From positions 1 to 64,000 of the forward strand of contig NZ_JANYUY010000048.1 in assembly GCF_025060755.1 (NCBI RefSeq): a stretch of 64,000 bases of DNA, written 5' to 3'. The DNA is from Paenibacillus doosanensis (GTDB lineage: Bacteria; Bacillota; Bacilli; Paenibacillales; NBRC-103111). The translations under genes were made by a program, and so were the position numbers. The notes beneath the pieces are model-generated. The model saw nothing but the letters and a program-made list of their open reading frames with translations. It was not told the origin of the DNA and ran no database searches. Of this stretch, positions 17,186 to 25,277 are shown piece by piece (positions within the stretch are counted from its first letter, which is position 1; every line of letters starts with the position of its first letter).

Positions 17186-18442
17186 ATGATGATACCGTCG
17201 TCTTCCAGCGCACTGGGCATCATGACCACGCAAACCGAAGGGGAACCCCCTTTCATGAACCGCGATTTTTATCGAAAAATTTGTCTGATCGGCCAACAAG
17301 CCGGCCTGAACGTCTTCGTGTTTACGCCTCAAGGCGTGAGCGAAACCGACAACGTCGTCAAGGGATACGGCTTCGATGCCGAAGCGCGCCGGTGGATCGG
17401 CCGGAATTATGCGAGGCCCGACCTCGTATACGACCGCTGCTTCTTCACTTCGCGCAGGCAGGCCGCGGAATATCGCGAGGCTGTCCGCCGGCTGCGCAAG
17501 CCTCCGGCTGCCCTTTTTCTGGGTTATGGCCTACGGGGCAAATGGGACGTCCAGCATATGCTTGAGCGGGACGGCCGGTTCGTCTCCCATCTGCCGCAGA
17601 CGGAGCCGATGCGCAGCGTGCGTTCGGCCGCCGAATGGCTGAAGCGGCACGGCGAGCTCGTGCTGAAGCCGCAGGCCGGCTCGCAAGGCCGCGGCGTGCT
17701 GCACGTGCGGCGCGGCGCGGCGGCCGCGCGGCCGGGCGTCGGCCCCGTCGCGCCCGAAGGAACGGCAAACGCCGAGCCGGCGTTTGCCGTACGCGGGCGC
17801 GACGCGCGCAACCGCCCGGTCGCGTGCAGCTTCGACAGCGCCGCGGCGCTGCTGCGCTGGCTGCGCCGGTTCACGGCGCAGCGGGACTATCTGCTGCAGC
17901 GTTACTTGCCGCTGCATAACCAAAACGGCGAGGCGTACGACGTGCGCTCGCTCGTGCAAAAGGACGGCACCGGCCGCTGGCAGGTGACCGGCATAGCCGT
18001 GCGCAAAGGTCAAGGCGGCAGCTTGACCTCGAATCTTCACGGCGGCGGCAGCGCGGAGCCGGCGCTGCCGTTCCTTACCGCCCAGTTCGGCGCCGAGACG
18101 GCCGCCCGGATCGCCGCCGAGCTAGAGCGCCTTTCGCGGCTGCTCCCCGCAGCGCTTGAGCAAAGCCACGGAAGGCTCGCCGAGCTGGGCATCGACTTTG
18201 GAGTCGATACCGGCGGCCATATATGGATCTTGGAGGTTAATTCCAAGCCGGGCCGTTCCATCTTTACTTATTTACACGATGACCGGGCGCGGTTTAACGC
18301 TCTGGCCAATCCGATAAAATACGCTCGCTACCTGCTTCGGAACACTCGGGCAGGAACGCCGAATCTCAGCTTAAGACCCGCTCCCGCGGCGGCCAAATCC
18401 CATCATGGCCCGCCGGACCATGAAGCATTGCTTATGAAGTAA
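17186..18442 (+). CDS. YheC/YheD-type ATP-grasp protein 2 (short form)
   Basis: A 418-residue paralogue lacking the N-terminal beta domain of protein 1; it begins directly at the substrate domain (LGIMTTQTEGEPPF). The ATP-binding lysine is in LVLKPQAGSQGRGVLHV, then AYDVRSLVQKDG and the metal site ELGIDFGVDTGGHIWILEVN. Around residues 155-230 the DNA becomes extremely GC-rich (17640-17900) and the protein Ala/Arg-rich, an insertion absent from the sisters. GAGGTG precedes ATG 17186; ATG 17189 is possible. Only 19 bases separate it from gene 1. Confidence 0.83.
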   Translation: MMIPSSSSALGIMTTQTEGEPPFMNRDFYRKICLIGQQAGLNVFVFTPQGVSETDNVVKGYGFDAEARRWIGRNYARPDLVYDRCFFTSRRQAAEYREAVRRLRKPPAALFLGYGLRGKWDVQHMLERDGRFVSHLPQTEPMRSVRSAAEWLKRHGELVLKPQAGSQGRGVLHVRRGAAAARPGVGPVAPEGTANAEPAFAVRGRDARNRPVACSFDSAAALLRWLRRFTAQRDYLLQRYLPLHNQNGEAYDVRSLVQKDGTGRWQVTGIAVRKGQGGSLTSNLHGGGSAEPALPFLTAQFGAETAARIAAELERLSRLLPAALEQSHGRLAELGIDFGVDTGGHIWILEVNSKPGRSIFTYLHDDRARFNALANPIKYARYLLRNTRAGTPNLSLRPAPAAAKSHHGPPDHEALLMK

Positions 18443-18473
18443 GCTTCACCTTAGGAAAGCTCTTAAACCGCTC

Positions 18474-18551
18474 GCTTACGAAGACAGCTTTCCTGCGGAA
18501 AGCTCGGCAGTTGCTTACGAAGAAAGCTTTCCTGCGGAAAGCTCTTAGGAG
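18474..18551. repeat. Two 39-bp tandem repeats, each carrying a perfect hairpin
   Basis: Units 18474-18512 and 18513-18551 share GCTTACGAAG and AGCTTTCC-TGC-GGAAAGCT, the latter an 8-bp stem with a 3-base loop (18486-18504 and 18525-18543). The second hairpin ends just before the TTAGGAGG site of the third ATP-grasp gene. A partial third copy lies at 18451-18466. Confidence 0.85.
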
Positions 18552-18558
18552 GATACCC

Positions 18559-19926
18559 ATGAGTTTGACAACTTGCACGATTCATGTGACACAGAGACAG
18601 GAAAGAGTCATCTACTTGACAAGTGAATTGGCGAGAACCCTCAAGCTGGCAAAAGCAAAATCCGTGTCCCTGCAAATGGGCAGCAAAACCGCCTCCACAG
18701 GCTTCAAGCTGCTGAAAAAAACGGGCAACCATCTGTACGTTCCGCTGTCCGTCATGTCCCAGCTGCGCATTCCGCATTTGGGCTCATGCACCATCATGTG
18801 CACGAACGGCAAGGACATTAGGCTGGGTCCGTTGATCGGCATTTTGACCAGCGTCTCATCAAGCGGCTCCGCCCCATTCGGCTCGCGTACCGAGTTCATT
18901 CGCCAATTTATGAAGGTCGGAACCGGCAAATCGTTTTATTTCGGCTTCTCGCCCCGCGACGTTAATTGGGCGCAGTCTACGGTGACCGGCACCTTTCCGC
19001 GCAAGGAAGGCGGCTGGTTCCGCAAGACGGTTCCTCTGCCCGATGTCGTCTATAACCGTTTGCCAAGCCGCAAGGCCGAGAAGCTGCCTTCCATGAACGC
19101 ATTCAAACAGCGTTTCATTAAACGCGGCATTCCGCTGTTCAACTGGGCCTTTTTCGATAAATGGGATATTTACAATTTGCTCGAAGGCACCGACGCTTTC
19201 AAGCACGTGCCCGAATCGCATATCAATCCGTCCTCGGCCCAAATCAAGGAAATGCTCGAAAGGCATAAATTCATTTATTTGAAGCCGACCGGCGGCAGTC
19301 TCGGCATCGGGATTTACCGGCTCACCTACAAACCTAAGCGCGGTTATTACGCCCGCTTTCGCCGGGCCGGCAAAAACGTGCTGCTGCGCTTCAGCAAATT
19401 CGAGTCGCTTATGGCGCTCTTGAACCGCAGCAACGGCCGATTGAATCATTACGTTGCGCAGCAGGGAATCCGGTTGATCGAAATCGACAATTGCCCGATT
19501 GACTTCCGCTTTCATCTTACCAAAAACATCAACAATCAATGGGTCGTGGCAGGAATCGGCGCCAAGAAGGCCGGCAAGGGCAGCGTAACTACCCATGTGC
19601 GCACCGGCGGACAGCTGATGACCCCGGACCAGGTGCTGCGGCAAATATTCGGGGCCCGCGCCGACCAAGTGCTGGCGAGCGCCAAAGATACGGCGATTAA
19701 GCTCGCGGAATCCATCGAAAACAACGGCAAGCATACGCTGGGCGAGCTCGGCTTCGATATCGGTATCGATCAGAACGAAAAAATATGGATGTTCGAAGCG
19801 AACTCCAAGCCGGGCCGGTCCATCTTCAAGCATCCTGCCCTAAAAGGAGAAGGTAAGGCAGCGCTGCAGTATATTTACGACTACTGTCTGTACCTTAGCC
19901 GATTTCGCGCAAGGAGGGACACCTGA
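18559..19926 (+). CDS. YheC/YheD-type ATP-grasp protein 3 (long form)
   Basis: A 455-residue paralogue with the N-terminal beta domain (TCTIHVTQRQERVIYL to RLGPLIGILTSVSS) as in protein 1. Motifs: FIYLKPTGGSLGIGIYRL for nucleotide binding, PIDFRFHLTKN, and ELGFDIGIDQNEKIWMFEAN for metal binding, where Glu and Asn are kept. TTAGGAGG before ATG 18559 decides the start over an upstream in-frame ATG at 18511, which lies inside the hairpin repeats. The gap to gene 2 is 116 bases and holds the repeats, so independent regulation from here on is possible. Confidence 0.85.
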   Translation: MSLTTCTIHVTQRQERVIYLTSELARTLKLAKAKSVSLQMGSKTASTGFKLLKKTGNHLYVPLSVMSQLRIPHLGSCTIMCTNGKDIRLGPLIGILTSVSSSGSAPFGSRTEFIRQFMKVGTGKSFYFGFSPRDVNWAQSTVTGTFPRKEGGWFRKTVPLPDVVYNRLPSRKAEKLPSMNAFKQRFIKRGIPLFNWAFFDKWDIYNLLEGTDAFKHVPESHINPSSAQIKEMLERHKFIYLKPTGGSLGIGIYRLTYKPKRGYYARFRRAGKNVLLRFSKFESLMALLNRSNGRLNHYVAQQGIRLIEIDNCPIDFRFHLTKNINNQWVVAGIGAKKAGKGSVTTHVRTGGQLMTPDQVLRQIFGARADQVLASAKDTAIKLAESIENNGKHTLGELGFDIGIDQNEKIWMFEANSKPGRSIFKHPALKGEGKAALQYIYDYCLYLSRFRARRDT

Positions 19927-21126
19927 GTGGATGACATGGAGCTTCATGAAACTCCCAAAAAGCCAACGATGGCCATACTCACTTATTCCGACGACAAAAG
20001 GGTTTTTCGAGGGAATCAGGAAAATTTTATCGATTTGATCCGTACCGGCGAGGAAAAGGGCGTTCTCGTCTACGTGATGACAACGTCGGATTTCAAGCTG
20101 ACGGGCGACAAGGCGGTAGGTTACTCTTACAACTTCACTTCGAAAAAATGGAAGAAGGGGCTGCTCCCCATGCCCCATGTCATCTATAACCGGATTCCTT
20201 ACCGCAAATTCGAGCTGCTTCCCGAGGTGCAGCAGGTGATGCAAACATGCATGAAGCACGGACAAATCCGTTTTTTCAACCCCGCCTTCTTTAATAAATG
20301 GACGCTGTTCGAGTGGCTTAACAAATCCAAGGACACACAATCGCTCATCCCCACTACGCAGAAGCTGACGAACAGCGAGGACCTGGAGCATATGCTGCAA
20401 AAGCACAGCAATCTGTACCTGAAACCGATTCGCGGCAAGGCGGGCAAAGGGATCATGAAAGTAAGCCGGCTGCCCGAGAAAATAGCCAAAACGCGCAAAT
20501 ACCAGCTGAGTGTGCAAAACAAAACGAGAAGCCATATATCCCGGTACGCCTCGGTTCCGCAGCTGTGGACGCAAATTCGCGAGATGATCGGCACGAAGGA
20601 TTATATTATGCAGCAGGGCATTACGCTCGCCAGCTACAAGCAGCGTCCGTTCGACCTGCGAGTGCTCGTGCAAAAAAACGGCAAAGGCATTTGGAGCATT
20701 GCGGGAGTCGGAGCAAGACTCGCCGGCAAGCTGAGCATTACGACGCATGTGCCGAGAGGCGGGTCCATCGACGACCCCGCCAAGCTGCTGGAAGCGGGCT
20801 TCGGCCCCGCGGGCAGCAAGCGGATTTTGCGGCGCGCCAAACAATCGGCGCTGATGATCGCCAAGCAAATCGAGAAGGCGAGCGAAACGATGCTGGGTGA
20901 AATGTCGATGGATTTGGGCGTAGATTCGAACGGGCAAATCTGGTTTTTTGAAGCGAACTCGAAACCTATGAAATTCGACGAACCCCCTATTCGCCGTAAA
21001 TCGCTGGATAATCTGATCCTGTACAGCGCCTATTTGTCCCAGATGAAGAAAAATCCAGGCAGGTCTATAGCACGAGCGGGAAAAAAGAGAAAACCATCAA
21101 AAACTCCAAGCCAAAAAGCAAGGTGA
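19927..21126 (+). CDS. YheC/YheD-type ATP-grasp protein 4 (short form)
   Basis: A 399-residue short paralogue beginning at the substrate domain (PTMAILTYSDDKRVFRG). Motifs: LYLKPIRGKAGKGIMKV, PFDLRVLVQKNG, and EMSMDLGVDSNGQIWFFEAN with the metal-binding Glu and Asn kept. The tail is very basic (SIARAGKKRKPSKTPSQKAR). GTG 19927 directly follows the TGA of gene 3 and has AAGGAGG upstream inside gene 3, so translation is coupled. Substrate unknown. Confidence 0.84.
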   Translation: MDDMELHETPKKPTMAILTYSDDKRVFRGNQENFIDLIRTGEEKGVLVYVMTTSDFKLTGDKAVGYSYNFTSKKWKKGLLPMPHVIYNRIPYRKFELLPEVQQVMQTCMKHGQIRFFNPAFFNKWTLFEWLNKSKDTQSLIPTTQKLTNSEDLEHMLQKHSNLYLKPIRGKAGKGIMKVSRLPEKIAKTRKYQLSVQNKTRSHISRYASVPQLWTQIREMIGTKDYIMQQGITLASYKQRPFDLRVLVQKNGKGIWSIAGVGARLAGKLSITTHVPRGGSIDDPAKLLEAGFGPAGSKRILRRAKQSALMIAKQIEKASETMLGEMSMDLGVDSNGQIWFFEANSKPMKFDEPPIRRKSLDNLILYSAYLSQMKKNPGRSIARAGKKRKPSKTPSQKAR

Positions 21127-21140
21127 GCAGGTGATGAACA

Positions 21141-22286
21141 GTGGCCCATTCTTACCAATTAGGCATCCTGGCCATGTATTTGTCGGAACGGCGGCTTGAG
21201 GAGCTCGCTTTTTTCCGCAAGCTCAGCGTGTACGGCCATAAGCTGGGGATCGAGGTGCTCGTGTTCACCCCGGATGATATCGAGGGCTCCACTCTCAAGA
21301 TCAATGCTCTCGTCTACAGGCCGTCCAACGGCAGATGGCAGCGCAAGCGGACCGCGCTTCCGGGCTTGGTGTACGATCGCTGCAGGTATCACGGGGCGGA
21401 CAATTACCGCAAGATTTCCCGGTTTCGCTCGCTGTACTCCAAGCATATCCGGTATTTAAGCAAGCCGCTGACCAACAAATGGGGGATGCATCAAATCTTG
21501 TCGGAAAATTCGGAAATTGCGGAGCATTTGCCTGCAACGGTCCGCTACAACGGCAACAAGCATCTGATCCGCTTTCTCAAAAAGCATAAGCGTATATATT
21601 TGAAACCCAGCAGCGGCACGGGAGGACGCGGGATCGTCCGCATGCAGCAGCTTGGCAGCTCCAGCTTCCTTATCCAAGGACGCGACCAGAACAGGCACAT
21701 TATTCCGGAGCAGACCGTAAGCGAGCTCCAGATCGAAACAAAGCTCAGTACCTGGAAACTGAACAACCGATATATCGTTCAACAGGGCATCCCGCTGACG
21801 CTGAAGAACGGCCGGGTGCACGACTTCCGCATGCTGGTGCAGAAGGACGGCAACGGCGAGTGGCAGGTGACAGGCTGCGCCGGCAGAATCGGCCCCAAGC
21901 GTTCCGTCACCTCGAATCTTCATGGCGGGGGAACGGCCGTTCCGATGATTTCGCTGCTCCGAAGCCGGTTTCAGGATGAAGCCGTAATCGAGGGAATCAA
22001 GGAAGACGCCTACCGGCTCGGCATGAAGGTAGCCCGGTTCGCAGAGGAAAAATTCGGTCCGCAGTGTGAAATGGGAATCGATCTGGCTATCGATCCCAAA
22101 GGCAAGGTCTGGCTGCTGGAAGTGAACCCCAAGCCGTCGCGCGAAGTGTTCTACCGCATCGGAGAGCGGGAAGCTTACCGCAAGGCCATTTCCAATCCTC
22201 TCGAATACGCCATCTGGCTGCTGAAAAAAAGATCGAGAGAGCATACCTCAAGACTGGATGCGCGGAAAAATAATCTGCCGGAATGA
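21141..22286 (+). CDS. YheC/YheD-type ATP-grasp protein 5 (short form)
   Basis: A 381-residue short paralogue (HSYQLGILAMYLSERRLEE at the start). Motifs: IYLKPSSGTGGRGIVRM, VHDFRMLVQKDG, HGGGTAVPM, and EMGIDLAIDPKGKVWLLEVN followed by PKPS where the sisters have SKP. GTG 21141 lies 14 bases after gene 4 with a weak GCAGGTGAT site. Last gene of the cluster. All five members keep the ATP and metal residues, so none looks dead. Confidence 0.84.
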   Translation: MAHSYQLGILAMYLSERRLEELAFFRKLSVYGHKLGIEVLVFTPDDIEGSTLKINALVYRPSNGRWQRKRTALPGLVYDRCRYHGADNYRKISRFRSLYSKHIRYLSKPLTNKWGMHQILSENSEIAEHLPATVRYNGNKHLIRFLKKHKRIYLKPSSGTGGRGIVRMQQLGSSSFLIQGRDQNRHIIPEQTVSELQIETKLSTWKLNNRYIVQQGIPLTLKNGRVHDFRMLVQKDGNGEWQVTGCAGRIGPKRSVTSNLHGGGTAVPMISLLRSRFQDEAVIEGIKEDAYRLGMKVARFAEEKFGPQCEMGIDLAIDPKGKVWLLEVNPKPSREVFYRIGEREAYRKAISNPLEYAIWLLKKRSREHTSRLDARKNNLPE

Positions 22287-22330
22287 CAACAGCTCCCTTC
22301 TACGATCCATATTTTCCAATGTGTTAAGAA

Positions 22331-22410
22331 AAAAAGAGGGAAGCGGCTCCCCGCTTCCCCTTACATATAAACGGCGAACGCGGACCGGCGTTGATCCCCG
22401 GTCCGCGTTC
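22331..22410 (-). terminator. Double hairpin, terminator of the 22418-23113 gene
   Basis: Downstream of the minus-strand stop, a 13-bp perfect stem GAACGCGGACCGG/CCGGTCCGCGTTC (22376-22410) is followed by GGGAAGCGG/CCGCTTCCC (22338-22359) and a T run on the minus strand (A run 22329-22335 on plus). Confidence 0.75.
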
Positions 22411-22417
22411 GCGCGTC

Positions 22418-23113
22418 TTATTCGTTTGCTTTGTCCGCTTCCTTCGGCAGCAGCTCCAAGAGCTCGCTGAACCGGCCGATCCTTACATCGGCGCCGTCCA
22501 GCTCGCCTTCCTTGCGGAATCCGGCGTAATCGCAGCCGATTACGGCCAGACCGTTCTCGCGCCCCGCCTCTACGTCCGAGGAGCGGTCGCCGACCATCCA
22601 AGCCGATTGAACGCCGTAGGTTTCGAGCAGCATCCTCACAAGGTCCACCTTCGAGCGCGTCCGGAATTCGCCTGCGCTGTACAGTCCTTCGAACAACGGG
22701 CTTAAGCCTTTATGTTCGATAACTCCCTTGACGTAAGGCTCCAGGCCATTGCTCGCTACAAACAGACGGATGCCCCGGTCGCGCAAAGCTTTCAGCGTCG
22801 CTTCCACCTCGTCATACATCCGGCCTTCGCCGCGTTCCAGTCCTTGGACTTGATGATCGAGCAGCAGTACGTCGGCGCGGCGGTGCACCTGCTCGTCCAC
22901 ACCCGGCATTACCCTCTGCCAAATATGTTCAAGCAGCATTCCGAGGCCGCCCAGAATCTCGCTCTCCGGGGGAGTCTCCCCTGTGTATGAGCCCTCGGCT
23001 CTAAGCTGATCGAACGTAGCGTGGTAAGCCGGCAGCAGCAGCGTTTCCGTCTGAAACAGCGTACCGTCCAAGTCAAACAGCATGGCTTCCGGTTTTTGCA
23101 AAGTTGGATGCAT
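22418..23113 (-). CDS. HAD-family phosphatase
   Basis: A 231-residue HAD hydrolase with the C1 helical cap, resembling phosphoglycolate phosphatase or PpaX-type enzymes. Motif I is MLFDLDGTLFQTE with nucleophile Asp near residue 13, motif II is FVASNG, motif III Lys occurs in RTRSKVDLV, and motif IV is MVGDRSSDVEAG. The substrate cannot be told from sequence. ATG 23113 has GGAGGGG at good spacing; the in-frame ATG 23146 has none. It is transcribed toward the ATP-grasp cluster. Confidence 0.83.
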   Translation of the reverse strand: MHPTLQKPEAMLFDLDGTLFQTETLLLPAYHATFDQLRAEGSYTGETPPESEILGGLGMLLEHIWQRVMPGVDEQVHRRADVLLLDHQVQGLERGEGRMYDEVEATLKALRDRGIRLFVASNGLEPYVKGVIEHKGLSPLFEGLYSAGEFRTRSKVDLVRMLLETYGVQSAWMVGDRSSDVEAGRENGLAVIGCDYAGFRKEGELDGADVRIGRFSELLELLPKEADKANE

Positions 23114-23438
23114 GAATGTCCCCTCCGAATCTTCTCTATTCTTCATCTATACAAGCATGATTTCAGCATGATGTCAAATCGATGAAAGCCAAGAATTGCG
23201 GATCATCCGGTATCCGGCTTTCACAAGGGCAAGCCTCCCTCCGTTTTTCGCCGCCATAGCGGGATTCATAGTGGGAATACTCGGCTTTTGTCCGCTGCGG
23301 CCCGTCCCATCTAATAAAGCTTGGAATACCCGTTGATCATTCGTTTTTCGATATGGATGAAACGGTCAAGAAGCCATACATATGTATGGAATTTGCTTTT
23401 CATTTCAACAAAATCCCATCAGATTGCGAGTGATGCAA
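23114..23438. other. Intergenic region with a 16-bp palindrome
   Basis: Divergent gap of 325 bases with no convincing gene. It includes the perfect palindrome CCATACATATGTATGG at 23374-23389, about 50 bases before the zinc-ribbon gene, whose CATACATA core also resembles a sporulation -10 box. Confidence 0.55.
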
Positions 23439-23639
23439 ATGGTGAAATTTTGTGCAAAGTGTAATGAAAAGATGAGTGAAGGAGACATTCTATGTAAGTA
23501 CTGCGGCACTTTCCTAACTTCGGGCGAACCGTCCGCCGCAGCTGTCCAAGAAGCTCCGCAATCCAAGACAGGCCGCATCGTTCTCATTATCGTTATTATT
23601 CTTGTCATCGCCGGCCTCTTGGTTTACTTCCTGCGGTAG
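23439..23639 (+). CDS. Zinc-ribbon single-pass membrane protein
   Basis: A 66-residue protein: an N-terminal zinc ribbon with two CxxC pairs (FCAKCNEK and LCKYCGTF), a short Ser/Ala/Pro linker, and a C-terminal transmembrane helix (IVLIIVIILVIAGLLVYFL). The layout is common in small Firmicutes membrane proteins of unknown role. ATG 23439 is chosen from GAGTGATG upstream; ATG 23433 is equally possible. A strong terminator follows. Confidence 0.7.
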   Translation: MVKFCAKCNEKMSEGDILCKYCGTFLTSGEPSAAAVQEAPQSKTGRIVLIIVIILVIAGLLVYFLR

Positions 23640-23653
23640 TGTTTCAAGAAGAG

Positions 23654-23684
23654 GAGCGGCTCCCGCAGGCGGGCCGCTCTTTTT
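23654..23684 (+). terminator. Terminator of the zinc-ribbon gene
   Basis: GAGCGGC/GCCGCTC with inner CCCGC/GCGGG, followed by TTTTTC. Confidence 0.85.
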
Positions 23685-23783
23685 CTTTGAAGCGTTCAGC
23701 CCAATTATGAATGGGCAAGTATCCCGGCTCCTTTTTTGCGCATACATTGAAAGTATCAGCATACAGAAAAGGAGCAATCGCAA

Positions 23784-24026
23784 ATGGCTTATTATCCTTA
23801 TGTTACCCTGCCGGTTCCGCAGGTGGTTCCGGTCCCTTATTCCATTTACACTCCATGGATTTATCCTTACGGAGGCTGGCAGGGCGGTTGGTACGGCGGT
23901 CCCGGCTGGCAGGGCGGCCACGGTTGGTATGGAGGCTGGCACGGCGGCTGGCATGGCGGTCACGGCGGTTGGCACGGAGGTCACGGACACGGTGGCTGGC
24001 ACGGACACCGCTCCAAATCCAAATAA
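23784..24026 (+). CDS. Gly/Trp/His-rich coat-like protein
   Basis: An 80-residue low-complexity protein. After a Pro/Tyr/Val start (MAYYPYVTLPVPQVVPVPYS), residues 30-74 are near-tandem GGW and GGH units (YGGWHGGW, HGGHGGWH), with a basic end (HRSKSK). Such Gly/Tyr/Trp/His-rich short proteins are typical of spore coat or other insoluble layers; the position beside cotJABC supports a coat role by inference. AAAGGAGC precedes the ATG. CATACATT at 23741-23748 matches a sigma-E/K -10 box, though no clear -35 is seen. Confidence 0.65.
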   Translation: MAYYPYVTLPVPQVVPVPYSIYTPWIYPYGGWQGGWYGGPGWQGGHGWYGGWHGGWHGGHGGWHGGHGHGGWHGHRSKSK

Positions 24027-24046
24027 TCCGCCCTTGTCCGACGCCA

Positions 24047-24098
24047 AGAAGCATTCCATTCTCGCTTGGCCCCAAGCGTTAACGGAATGCTTCTTTTT
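24047..24098 (+). terminator. Terminator of the coat-like gene
   Basis: AAGAAGCATTCC (24047-24058) pairs with GGAATGCTTCTT (24084-24095), followed by further T residues. Confidence 0.8.
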
Positions 24099-24173
24099 CT
24101 CGCTCTATAAACGTGGGCAATTGGCAAAACCATAGCGCTGAAATCCTCCACGCAATGAATGAACCGTATAATG

Positions 24174-24743
24174 TTAAAAAAACTTTTTCGCGCATTGCTC
24201 CGATTTGAGGATTTCCACCGCCTCGCGAAACCTTAGCGAATGGACGATTTCCCGTTCGCGCAAAAACTTCAGACTGTCCTGCAAATCGCAGTCGTCGGTC
24301 ATATCGATGAGCCACTGATAAGTAGCGCGCGCCTTCTCCTCCGCCGCAATATCCTCGTACAAGTCCGCGATCGGGTCGCCCTTCGCCTGTATGTAGGCCG
24401 CCGTCCAAGGGACGCCCGACGCGTTCTCGTAAAACAAGGCTTTATCGTGGCTTACGTAATGGGGATCTAGTCCCGCCGCTTGGATCTGCTCCGTGGACAA
24501 ATCCTTAGTCAGCTTGTAAACCATTGTGGCGATCATTTCCAGGTGGGCAAATTCCTCAGTGGAAATATCTGTAAGTAGCCCAATCACTTTATCCGGGATC
24601 GTATACCGCTGATTCATATAACGAAGCGCTGCGGCCAGCTCGCCGTCCGCTCCCCCGTACTGTTCCAACAACAGCTTAGCCATACGAGGATCGCATTTGC
24701 CGACCCTGACCGGGTATTGCAACTTCTTCTCATAAACCCACAT
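24174..24743 (-). CDS. cotJC: Spore coat protein CotJC (manganese catalase-like)
   Basis: A 189-residue protein of the CotJC/manganese catalase family. The start MWVYEKKLQYPV and helices carrying Glu/His ligands (LLTDISTEEFAHLEMI; ADLYEDIAAEEKARATYQWL) form the ferritin-like dimanganese bundle. CotJC sits in the inner spore coat in Bacillus. Third gene of cotJABC; the gap to cotJB is 39 bases. Length equals that of the Bacillus protein. Confidence 0.93.
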   Translation of the reverse strand: MWVYEKKLQYPVRVGKCDPRMAKLLLEQYGGADGELAAALRYMNQRYTIPDKVIGLLTDISTEEFAHLEMIATMVYKLTKDLSTEQIQAAGLDPHYVSHDKALFYENASGVPWTAAYIQAKGDPIADLYEDIAAEEKARATYQWLIDMTDDCDLQDSLKFLREREIVHSLRFREAVEILKSEQCAKKFF

Positions 24744-24782
24744 GCCGCTGCTCCTCTCCCTTCGGTGATGAACGTTCGCTGA

Positions 24783-25049
24783 TCAAACCTGCCACGGCCA
24801 AGGCGTGTCGTTCCACTGCCACGGATACCGGGAATAGCTTCGCCCGAAGCTTTGCAGAGGGCCGAATTCCATTTCAAATTGCTGGGCAAGCCGCATTCGT
24901 TCGCTGGCGCAGTGATTGTACTGATTGAGCGCATTTCCGTCCAGAGGATGCGTATCCAGATACAGCGTTAATTCCACCAGCACGAAATCGATGGCCTGCA
25001 GCTCCTGCAGCAGCACATAATAGCGCTCCGGCACTTGTCTCTCCTCCAT
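24783..25049 (-). CDS. cotJB: Spore coat protein CotJB
   Basis: An 88-residue helical protein (ERYYVLLQELQAIDFVLVEL, LYLDTHPLDGNALNQYN) ending in a Trp/Pro tail, matching the CotJB family. It lies 24 bases after cotJA and is co-transcribed. GGAGGAG precedes the ATG. Confidence 0.92.
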   Translation of the reverse strand: MEERQVPERYYVLLQELQAIDFVLVELTLYLDTHPLDGNALNQYNHCASERMRLAQQFEMEFGPLQSFGRSYSRYPWQWNDTPWPWQV

Positions 25050-25073
25050 ACAGACTCTCCTCCTTTCGCAGGA

Positions 25074-25277
25074 CTAGCAGCGCGGCTGATACGGGCTATA
25101 CAGCGCAGGCCACAGCGTTCCCCGTCTTAAAGCCTCCTGGGGCGGCCATTGCGGCCAATTCGGCGGCTGGAACGTAATGTACAATTGAGGCGGGGTCGAA
25201 AATACCTTTTTAACAATCGGCGGACAAGGATCAAACGGGCTAATGTACGGACACCATACCTTTTCCTGAGTAAACAC
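25074..25277 (-). CDS. cotJA: Spore coat-associated protein CotJA
   Basis: A 67-residue Pro/Tyr/Trp-rich protein (KVWCPYISPFDPCPPI, LYITFQPPNWPQWPPQEAL) matching CotJA. GTG 25277 is preceded by AAAGGAGG at good spacing; the open frame extends to 25352 without a better site. First gene of the operon cotJABC, whose Bacillus equivalent is transcribed by sigma-E. Confidence 0.9.
   Translation of the reverse strand: MFTQEKVWCPYISPFDPCPPIVKKVFSTPPQLYITFQPPNWPQWPPQEALRRGTLWPALYSPYQPRC

Noticed and set aside
18474-18551. CRISPR array
   Set aside because: Only two units, directly adjacent with no spacers, and no cas genes.
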